Below, in pieces: positions 43,201-55,200 of a stretch of DNA of 64,000 bases (positions within the stretch are counted from its first letter, which is position 1; each line of letters opens with the position of its first letter). This DNA comes from Anodontia alba. Its lineage: Eukaryota; Mollusca; Bivalvia; Lucinida; Lucinidae. The notes under the pieces were generated by a model. It was not told the origin of the DNA. It saw only the letters and a list, made by a program, of their open reading frames with translations, and did no database searches. Both the position numbers and the translations under genes were made by a program. The stretch is taken from the NCBI GenBank assembly GCA_964016985.1, contig OZ024823.1, positions 110,534,476 to 110,598,475 of the forward strand. Direction: 5' to 3'.

Positions 43201-46200
43201 ATCTGGGTCTACACTGTTTGCCACTCATCCAGCAATTTTTAGACACAACATCGGGTAGTGAATTGTACTGGTTCAAATTTTAGAACATATATGGTAAGGA
43301 GTTGAGGTGTTCGAATACTTAGAGTAAATACGGTAGCCCCAGATAAGCCACTATTTTCAACCAAACAGGATGTACCATATTCGACCTAATTACCGTGCAT
43401 ACTCCTGTAAGCGCACAGTCAAGCAATTCCGTAGTCTTCAGATGACAAAAAGTGTACTTTTTGTCTACTTCTCATAAAGACATATGTTGTGGAAACTCAT
43501 TTGAATTGCATCGACTTGTCGATGCAATTCAAATGAGTACCCACAACATATTCCTTTACAAAGAAAATCGGAAAAAAAATCATGTGATCATTTTCAAATA
43601 AGTCCTTTCCTGATCTTTTTTACAGTATACCCTTAGTAGGTAGGTACATATTTTACCACAACTGAGTGTTTCCAGTAATTTTGAAAAACCTAAGTGCACA
43701 GTGTGGTTATTAGGTCGAATACAGTGTATTTTTCTTACTTCTGCATGTAAACATATATTGTGGGTAGTCATTAGAAGTGCCCCACTGAGGTGCACCACTA
43801 CTTACAGATACCCACAACATGTTTTCATGCAGAAGTAAAAAAAATATTTACTTGATACCCCACCCCCTCTTATCTAGAGCTATGTTATTCTCTGATTACA
43901 GTGCATTTCATTTACATTTGCTTTCAAATATTTTCTATGGTTATTCGCTCCCTTCCGGGGATTCAAGAAGGGCAGTTGTCAGTTTCTGGCAAAAGAATGT
44001 GCACAAGTACTGGTTAACCACCTAGAGGACTAAGCCCGCCCTGGAAAAGTGTGGTTAGGTGAACAGACCCGCTTGACATATCCTTAATATAGTTAATTGG
44101 TTTGTTAAACTCCAAACCAACTAACATTTGATTTCTTTCTGTTCTAACAGAACCAGTACCAGTCAGGAAGGTAGATAACCCATATGCAGTACAGCGCCCC
44201 CATGCTACAGACAACATGCTGCTTCGGCAAGGCTCTTTCCGTGGTTTCTCCAAATTACAAGAAACGACATCACCTTTCAAGAGAACCTTATCACTGAGGA
44301 TTAATGAACTACCATCTACTCTACAGAGACAGAATGCTGTCGAGTTTTCACCAACAAAAGGTATAATTTCCTGTATGGCAAATGTTCTAAAATTTTGTAC
44401 CCGAAGTTTCTGACAGAGTGGCCTATACAAACAGTGCAGACCTAAATCAGACTGCTCCAGTCTGATTCAGGGTCTACACTGTTTGCCATCGCACTAAGTA
44501 TTTTAAGAAACAGTTACATAAAAAAATTGCAAAAAGCAAAATTTCGTCAAAAAAGTATTGAATAATATGTTTGAAACTTGTGGACATTTACCATTACCTT
44601 GCTTTTACTGCATTTACCCAATATATTTGGACAGTTTTTATTCCAAACCATACTTCTCCTAAACTTTGAACAAGTCCATTTGGTTACCTGCTGATATATC
44701 TAAGAAGTGCTGGTTAAATGGCAAATAGTTCACACCTTGATCAGGTGCTGCATTCTGATCTGATCTGGGTCTACACTGTTTGCTTAGGCATCTGAGTACT
44801 TGAGTAAATACCGCATTCTCTTGCATTTGTGTAGATGATTTTTATTTAGTGATAATTCCAGCTCACTAGGCTTACAATTGTTTTGTGCAATTTTATTGGC
44901 CAAGAGCAATTGAAAAAACAGGATTGATACTAAGTTAGGTAAATCCAGTGAGCAGAAAACCAGAAACTATTTTCTTTGCACAAATTTATAAAATGAGATA
45001 CTTTTATCATATTTTTGACATAAATATGGAATTATCAGAAATTAATTATAATTTTGTGGATTTTATTGATGTGTAAATGCCGGCGAATTACTCACAAACT
45101 TAACATGAAGCCTTTTTGAGTGAGTGATTCACCCATGTTTTCAATAAAATTCACAAAAAAAAAAAAAAAAAAAAAAAATGAAATTCATTCCTATAATAAA
45201 GGTACGAGACTGTATAAAGGAGACACATATAAAACTGCCAATAAGTAATTTGATAACCTAGACTCCTTATCTGTCAACAAAGCCAATTTTGAGCAAGGTG
45301 CTCTTTTTTTATATTTAGTCTTATAAATACTTTGTACTACTTACACATAAGTGATAGTTTACTTATTTTTCAGTGAGTGCAGAGATACGGGAATCCTACA
45401 ATGATGATAATTCTGAATGTGCCAAGCAAAATTAGTAGCAGATGACAGAATATTCTAAGTTTTTATTTTTCAGGGAAAATAAGTCTTGGCAGTTCATGTG
45501 AATTGTCTGCTTGGCAGATGATTCACATGAAATGTAAAAACTTATTTTCTTTGGAAAACAAAAAAATCAAAATCTTCTTGAGCTGTGATTGGTGCTTTAA
45601 GGGTTAAACTTCAGCTCAAACAAAAACCATCAATGCATGCATTCCACCCCACCAGATCACCTTGCACAAAACCAGGGCCCAGTTGTTCAAAGCGTCGTTA
45701 GCTTAATGAGCTTGTTAAGGGTCATTTCGTTAACTGTTTTAGCGGATTCAATATACAATATTCTGATATTTTTTGCTGAAAAAATGTGAGTACCTTTTGC
45801 ACTGCAAAAGCTACTCACATTTTTTCAACAAAAAATTTCAGCATATTTGCGTATCACTCGATGTAAATTTTAACGAATTGTTAACTAACGATGTCGTTAG
45901 CTTTGAACAACTGGGCCCTGATCACCTTGCACAAAACCAGGCCACTATGACCTGCTTTTGTGAAAATCAACTCCTTTTCAGGGTTATTATTATTTGGCTT
46001 GTGTTTCCACTCCTATACATGTAAACACCCTCCAACTCACAAATGCATGCTTCCTACCAACCCCAGTCAACTTACATGAAATAGGTCACTTTGACCTACT
46101 TTAGTGAAAATTAACCCATGGTCAGATTTTCAGGGTCAGCATTTTCTCTAGCAGACAGTTCACATGACATATCAAGCCTTATTTTCTCTGAAAAATAAAA

Positions 46201-49200
46201 ATAAAAGTACAGTTGAACTTCAGTGGCTCGAACCTCTTTGGGACCATGGAAATTTGTGCAAGATATGGGTAGTTTTAGCCACTGAGGGTTGATCATGACA
46301 GCAAATAGCGATAATTTAGGGAAATCTTTGTGATTTTTTACACAGTAATTGTATGTTGAGTGTAATTATTAGAATTGCCTAAATGAGGTGATTCTAATGA
46401 GTACACACAACATACAATTTCATGATAAAATAGAAAATTTTCCTAAATACTTGTTTTCTTGGTATACATGTATCTGAAAAATTTTATAGGGACTCAAAAA
46501 GGAGTTCGAATTAGCCATAGTAAACGGGCCATCGGTATTCAAGCTATTGAGGTTTGACTGTATTTAAGAGGGTCATCTGCAATAATTGAGAATGGTGTTT
46601 CAGGGTTCATGTGAAAGTACTATGTCTTCTGGTTTTACAGGAGGCCTCAATAATAATGGAGTAATACCAGAATTGTCTCCTGAGAAAGATGATTCCATCT
46701 CACAGATGTGTCAGCAACTAACTCAGGGGTTGACTGCCCTCACTGATGACCCCTTTGCCAGTGCACCAATGACGAGTCCACATCCTGCTGGTCCAATAAA
46801 ACAGCACTCGATGCCTGCCACATTCCACACATCCACAGGTAAGTAGATAAAATATATGAAACCATTTATGCCGAGTGGACTGTTCTACCTCACCTCTTTG
46901 GAAACATTCATTTCTATATAAGGGGGGTGGTTGGGTGAGGCAAAGGTGTCGTGTATCTTACATCACTGGGACATCCAGCTGAGATTGGCTTACAGTTGGG
47001 CAAGGCCTGCTGTCCTTGCAGCAGGTAAGGGTAGCGGGGGAATGTTTTTATTTCTTCTGTTTCTTCACTTTCATACATTTATCTCCTCTCTTTCATCTCC
47101 TTCTGCTGGCTCTTCTCTCTTCTCCCTTTCTCTGGGAGACAGCACAAAATGACCCACAAAGGTTGACATGTCATTTAACCCCAACACAATCAATCATTTC
47201 AAATTAAGGAGTTTGGGTAGTTTTTATTGTTGCCATGTTTTACAGAAATTCCTGTACTAAACGCCAAGCATAAATGAGTTAATAAAAGGCTGTCAGTTAC
47301 ATGATGTTTTTTTTATTGACAAAAACTAAAAAAAAATGTTTTTATTTAATTTTTCACAACATATTATAAAGAAATAGTATTTATCATATTCTTCTTATCA
47401 GGACAGGAGTGACAAAACAATGCACCGAATTTGACATTGACCAGTCTTTCATAGAATTTGAAACTAAAATGAAATTTTAATTCTTTAAAATTTACTTTAG
47501 ATTGAGCAGAAGAACCTCTGACACTGAGTCACCTTTTAAAAAGGGAGAAACAGTATGCTGCTTGTTACATTCAGTAAACACTATTTTATCTCTAATATTA
47601 GAGGTCCTGAAACATGTTTTCATGCAGCAAAAAGAAACATGTAAGGTCTGCTTCGCACCAAAAGAAAAATCATGCTTTGTGTTACATTAAAATGTGGCAT
47701 TTTCAGGCCTTTAACCCTTGTCATGCTGAAGAAAATAAGATGCCATGCCCACTTCTAATTTTCAGCCAATCAGATTACTTGATCTAGATTGTTGATATAA
47801 ATTCAATTACTTAATGGCAAACAGTGCAGATCCAGATCAGTTGGCTTCTTCAGAAGCCAACTGATCTGGATCTACACTGTTTGCAAAGGCAGGCTATATC
47901 CAGATCAGCAGGACTAGGGTTAACAAAACAAAACTTTTTGCTTTGACTGTGACACAAATTATCAGGATTTATTTGAAAGTCACAAATTCCAAACACATTA
48001 GCTGTCCATACCATACAAAGCATTTCCATATTTCTAATGTCCATATTAGGAAACTTTGAGTAGTATATTTTATCTGAATACTTTGGTTATCTGAAGCTCG
48101 TGGCAGCAGAAGCCGAGTTCCCAGGATATTCTTCCATCAAAGGTATATCTTTATGTAGACCCTTTTGCATTTAACCCTGGTCCTGCTGAACCCGGATAGG
48201 TCCTGCCTTTGCAAACAGTGTTGATCCAGATCAGTTGGCTTCTGGATCTGCATTGTTTGCCATGAAATATATGAATTTGTATCAACAATATGGATCAAGT
48301 AATCTGATTGGCTGATTAGAAATGGGAGTGGCATCTTAATATATTCAGCAGGACAAGGGTTAACCATTAGCATCCTCTGGGCAAAGTCAGCCAGCAACTA
48401 ACTAATGATATTTTTCTTATTTTTCCTAAGAGAAGGATTTGACACTTTGCATGAAATGTCAAACCCAGATTTCCATGGGAATATCCCACTGCCTTGATGC
48501 GATTCTATTGCTTGATGTTCATTGGGGATGATGCTTACATTTTGGCTAGTGTTTATGTCCTTTGGGAAAGACTAAGTAGAGGGATCATTCTTATTTTGAT
48601 AAACAAAGGGCTAATGCAACACTAAACCTGAAATCATTATCATCATATGTTTTCTGAGGAAAATAAGAAAACTATTTCAAAATATCATCTGCAGAATGCT
48701 AAGAGTTAGGTTCTGCCAGCTGATACTTTTGTGTTTTTTTTTTCATCTTGGTTCTGATTTTGTCTGTCCCATTTTAAATTTAGAACTGCTACCAGAAAGT
48801 CTGTATAAAACCATGTCTATTTAGCTTGCTATAAACAGGGATTATTCTGGCCCCAGATTTTTGTGAGAGAAAAAATCCCATTTGGAAAAAAACAGTGAGA
48901 GATTTTCAAATTCAGTGAGATTTTTTTTTCGCTCGCTTGGACAAACTGAGTGAGATTTTTTTTTTTTTTTTTTTTGTAAAGACCAGATTTTGTATCAGAA
49001 TTGTATGTATAAGTATTATTATTGCTTATTTTGTAATGTACTCTAAATCAGGTTAATAAAACTGTTATATATAGTGTGTTTGATTATTTTAAGTATCATT
49101 ATTTTCATGTTTACTGCAAGTGTTTATATATAAATTTGAACTTTTTGGAAAATCATGTTTACAATAACAAGTTGTTTATATTCTTTTTGGAATTTCCAGA

Positions 49201-52200
49201 TGGAATATTCTAGATTAAGCTATTTTTGGCATGTCACAGAACATTTAAATTTTTCTTGACAAATACCGGAAAATGCCTCTAGTACTGTATTTTTTTTTTA
49301 GAATGTGCTTTGATATTATATAAGGAGAGAAGATTTTCATATGAGCATCTTTGTACACTTTCATTCTTTACTTGATTACTTCAATGTTTCATTAATTCTG
49401 GAATTAAACTCTAAATTCAGGGTCTTTAAATTGTGGGATCAGAAACTGCAATTCAAAGGATTTGTTTCAGAAATTCTTCTGGAATATTTCTCAGGGATTT
49501 TGTGACATTATCCAATGATTTTTTCACCTGCAAGTTCTGATTCATATAATTTTTCTCTGGGACTCACAAATTTTATATAAGTGAGTCCCTGAACTCACAA
49601 AAACAGTAGATATCTGCTCTAGAATATATTACAGACTCATGATTTTATCATAAGACTCATGGAATTTCAATTATGTGTCCTCGAGACTGGATAGAATAAA
49701 ACTGTAAATAAATCACTGATTATCTTGAAAGGTACCTTTTACTTTATTTTTCTGTCTTGCACATTTTCTTATATTTTGTTATCAACAAATACTGTAAATA
49801 ATTTTAAAGCTTGTTGCTGGCTTCATTTTAATTTTTTTTTTCGTTACACCTGGCTCGTAACAAAATGCAAACGGCCGAATAAGGGCTTCATGGGCTTGGG
49901 AGTGGGCTTGATATTCATCAGGCTCAGCTCGGTCTTTTGTTTGATCGTCATCCGAATCAGGGGAGGAGAGCGTGGCCGCTTCAGTCGAGCTGGGTTGTGC
50001 TCAAACAAAATACAACATGTTGCCATCCCGACAGGACGGCTTCGGGGCGGATAATTTTTTTCTCTTTTTTTTTCCGAGTCGGCGGACATATTTTAGCTGA
50101 CTCGAGGTAGCGATCAAAAAAACGCTTACTTAAACCAGAGACCGACAATAAGTTTTTACGATAAAGCTTTTCAATGATACAGATTAATGAATGGTTACCT
50201 GCGGTCTAATGCGTAATTAATTTTGGCGCCACAATAATTCAGAAACCGGTCAGACAGAACAGTCCGATTGTCTCGAAATGAACCGCATGTGCAAAATAGG
50301 AACTTAACGGCGCGAAATGAGAAAAAATCAGCATGCGATTTTTTTTCTCACTCCGGGAATTTTGATGCGATTTCTTGCAAAAAAATGCGAGAATATCGCG
50401 AAATCGCGCCAGAAAATGATCCCTGTATAAACCCCTTCCCAAATAATGTGTATTGATAAAAAATAGATGGAGTAAGGGGGCATGTTACGATTTCTTCTGT
50501 TTCTGCCCTCTTATTTTCTTTTTTTTTCTTTCTTTATTTCTCTCTTCTCTGCTAGCTCTTCTATCCACTTTTCTACCTTTCTCTAGGAGATCATACAAAA
50601 TGACCTATAATGATTACAGTGAAACCTGTGTAAGAGAGCCACCTTCGAGACTGACTTTAAATAGTGATTGATGTGGAAAAAGTTGTCTGTCTTATAAAGG
50701 TACATGTCATGTAATTTTGCTAGCAAAATTACATGACATGTACCTTTATAAGACAACCACCTTTCGGCATCAAACCACTAAAGTCATATTTCAAAGGTGG
50801 CTTTCTTACACAGGTTTTACTGTAACTTGTCATTAAACAAAATCTCATACAAACAAACAAAATGTTCTGAAGGTGTTGTAAAAAGCATTCCATATCAAAA
50901 TGATATGCAACACAAAATACCAGTATATGTTATGTATAGGCTTTAGAAAGCTTACATGTGTAAAAATTTCAGCAGACAACACTTTGAAATTTTTATGACC
51001 CCGTCATTTGAAGAATGGTGGAAAGGGCATACAGTGTTACCCCTGTCCCTCCGTCCGTCAGTCTGTCTGTCCGCATTCGAGATGGCATTAGTAATTTGTG
51101 TTTAAGTTTTTCAGGCATTAGCAATTTGTGTTAAAATTTTTCAGGCCGGCCTCGGTGGCTCAGTTGGATGCGCCGTCCGACTGGAGACCAGGAGGTCGCG
51201 GGTTCAACCCCCGCCGAGGTCGGCAACATTCTTTCGTGGAGAGTGATCATGAAATATTTTCTACGGTCATTCTCTCCCTTCCGCTGATTCAAGAAGGGCA
51301 GTTGTCAGTTTCTGGCGAAAGAATGTGCACAATACTGGTTAACCGCTTAGAGGACTAAGCCTGCCCAGTAAACGTGTGGTTAGGTAAACTGACCGCACTC
51401 GACATGACCCATTGGGTTGACTGAGCCGTAAAACCTCAACACAAACAAATAAAATTTTTCAGGCGGGGCCATCTGTGTCCTTTGGATACATTTCTAGTTT
51501 TCTTATTTTTCCCACAGTTGTTAGCAATTTGCATTTAAGTTTTTCAGGCGGGGCCTTTGGACCCATGTCTAGTTTTCTTATTTTTCTTGGATTATTTTTC
51601 CAATTAAATACCCAGTCCTATTTTCTGAGAAAAATAAGAAATATGTCATCAATTTGTTGTCTGCTGAATTTACCCATAGCATTTTAAGTATTTTTAGGCA
51701 ACAGGTACCAACGGAACATGAATAAACTCAGAATAGTTACCATACAATTTATGCTTCGTTTTGTTTACTAATAGCATCCCTGATGCTTTATTCTTCCTTG
51801 AGTATTAGCATAATTTATCAGCAGCTGAGCAAAGACATTTCCCAGAGGAAATAACTAACTTATAACTGGAAATAATAATAATAATAATTTGGTGACTGAT
51901 GTTGACTTGCCTTGAGCCCCAACCAAGGTTACTGCTTCATCAGTTTGAGATGTCTGTGTGACAGTCATATTTTTATCAAGATGTTTGGAATAAAATGTGT
52001 GCATAATTTATTGTTTTGAACAAAAAATGTTGTTTTTTTTGTTTTTGTTTTTTTTTTCCTAAAAAAAAAAAAATCTGAAAGTAAACCAAAATCTGAAAGT
52101 AAATCATTCTTTTCATTATGGCTAAATAAATTATAAATTTCTTAGATTGAAGAAGTGTCCAGGTGGCTGAGTGGTTAGTGCTTCTGACTTTGGTTCACAA

Positions 52201-55200
52201 GGTCCAGGTTTGAATTCTGCTAATGGTGGAATTCAGCTCTTGATTCTACGGAGCTTTATTGCACTGAGCCTTTTATTCATCATGAAAACACGCCTATATA
52301 TTTTGACCCCCTTAAACCCCACTTTCATATAGTAAAACTGGGGTTTACAGGGGTATACTTTATTTTTCTTATTTTGCTAAATAACATAGATTGTGGGTAC
52401 TCATTAGAAATGCCTCGCTGAGGCAGTTCTAATGAGTACCCACAATCTATGTTTTGATCAGAAATATGAAAAATATAAGAATTTTTTATCTGAAAATTTT
52501 CCTTTTTTGGTTGTAAAATTTTCAGTATATTTGAATAGGCGTGTTTTCGTAATGATCACCCTTCTGTTGTCTTGATATGCCTTAAATAATGTTAAAGGGA
52601 TGTAAAACACCAATTCATTATCATCATCTTAGACTGAAGCAATGAGTCTCTCATATGTAATGAGGCAAACTTGATTTCCTTAGTACAGTCAACAAGACTA
52701 AAATTGTCAAATAATATACCCTTGTCCTGCTGAATAAAATAAGATGCCATGTCCACTTTTAAATTTTAGCCAATCAGATTATTTGATCCAGATTGTTGCT
52801 ATAAATTCACATACTTAATGGCAAACAGTGCAGATCCAGATCAGCTGGCTTCTTCAGAAGCCAACTGATCTGGATCTACACTGTTTGCAAATGCAGGGTA
52901 TATCCGGGTTAAATAGGACAAGGGTTAAATTTGATTCATTCCAGCTGGCCCACCCATTTTACCATTACTGACAAACTTTACTTTGTGAAAGTGGCTTTTA
53001 TTTTAGCTGTACTTTCAGAAACATACAACTAACTTATAAAAGATAGTAAACAGACAAAGTATTAACAGGAAATAAAAAGAGATTAAATGACATTTATTTT
53101 TTATTAGTAGTTGATGTTACAGTATTAAAGTTACAGAGATTTGTCTCAGTTATATATAAAATTTTTGATACAGAAACAAGATGCTTCTGATGACTACAAA
53201 CAACGTATATTTTCATTGAGAAATAAGAAAATATCAACAGTTTTTGGCTGAAAAAGGTGCCTTTTCTGAAGCTGTGTTAGGCCTCAGATCAACATGCTTA
53301 TTAGTACATGATGATATGTTTCAAAATTAATTGGCAAGGCAATTCTCATTATTCACAAATATTGAATGGAACATTGTGGCACATGCAGTTGTATCAATTA
53401 AGGTATTTTGTGCAACAGGAAGTCTGATTGTAAGCATCTTATAAATGTCTTGCTTGCATATATTTTAGGAAAATGTAATATTCCTCTGCCGTCACCTTGG
53501 TTTTGTCCCCATTCATTGGTTCAAAGTAAATTTTTGCACATTTTAGCATTTTGTTAAAGTCACAAAAACATAACTGAGCGATGACATTTGCATCACGAAA
53601 ACATGCCAATATAATTTTGACCGCCTTAAACCCGACTTTTATGTAGTAAAACTGGGGTTTACAGGGGTATATATTTATAGTTCTTATATTGTGAAAAAAT
53701 ATAGATTGTGGGTACTCATTAGAACTGCCTTGCCGAGGCAGTTCAAATGAGTACTCGCAATCTGTTTTGAGCACAAATAAAAAAAAATATCAGTTTTTAA
53801 TCTGAAAATTTTCAGATTTTTTTAGGTGAAATTTTCTGTGTATTTGAATAGGCCTGTTTTCATAATGGAAAATGTGCCACATACAGATAGAATGCCCAGA
53901 TCAGCCTGCACAGCCACCCCATTAAAGGCCTTCTTTCTTTGACGGTAGAATCATTAGTTACCGGAGAATATATTGATTTATATGAAAGGACCTTATTGGA
54001 TTGTGTGGTTACCTTGGCTGATCTGATTCTTAACTGTTAACATATGTCCCTAAGACGTCTTTTCCCCATGGCACAGCTCAATTTTAATGCTCTGCATGCT
54101 GGGTAAAAATATCAGCAGATGACAGTTTGAAGCAGTTTTCTGTTCGCAGTTTTTCCGAAAATAGGCTTTGACATTTCATACAAATTATGAGCTGGCTCAG
54201 TTGGATATGTGTCCAACTGGTGATCAGGAGGTGTGGGTTTGACCCCCGCTGGGTCAGCAAAATTCTTTTGTGGAGATTGAACATGAAATATTTTCTACGG
54301 TCATTTTCTCCCTTCCGCTGATTCAAGAAGGGCAGTTGTCAGTTTATGGCAAAAGAATGGTCAACTGCTTAGAGGACTAAGCCTGCCCAGTAAAAGTGTG
54401 GATAGGCAAACTGACAGCTCGACATGACCCTAATGGGTTGACAGGGCCGTAAAACCTCAACACAAACAAAATCATGCAAATTGTCTGCATAGGAGACAAT
54501 TTGCATGAAATATCAAAGCCTATTTTTGGGGGGAAAATAATTTTTTTTTATCAATTTATCCTCTGCTGAATTAGCCCAGAGAGTGGTAAAGGTTAAGTAA
54601 AGATTGAATTGAGATATAAATCTACAATACCAAAACTTCTTTGTTGCTGAATTATAATAGAACTTGACATGTTTTTCAGCTATGGTGCATCATCCTACCC
54701 CGCCCATTCATGAAACAAACCCATGGGCTTCCCCAGCCCCTGTGGTGGGGTCAGCAGTGGATAACAGAACAGATTTATTTACCGGAAGATCAACACCATC
54801 AACAAACCCATTCTTAACCTCTGCAACTTCCACAACGTCCCCAGTTACCAATGGGACAGTAGCGTCAGGCACAGTAGGAAACACCACAGCAACAAGCGCT
54901 GCATTACAACACATGCGTAGTCATTCCATCGACACAAGTGATATGTCTGGTTGGCAACCTGATCACACGAGGAAACAAACTCTATTAGCTATGAGTCAGC
55001 ATCAAAGTTTTCAACAAGGTAGTGGCAGTCCTGCAGCAGGAAATAATTGGGCCAATAATGCAGACTGGTCTCCAAGCTCTGCATCTAGAACTTCCCATCA
55101 GAACCAGTCTGATAGTTCAAATGTCATATCAAATACAACAGGGACAGTGGATCCATTCGATGTCGCTTGGGCGGCTCGACAGTCAAATAAACAAGACAGT

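Noticed and set aside
47501..47550. Possible extra numb exon reading [16 protein letters not shown], reminiscent of the RRTPSEADRW segment of vertebrate Numb
   Set aside because: The flanking numb introns are phase 1. In that phase the segment meets a stop at its second codon, and the donor is unconvincing.
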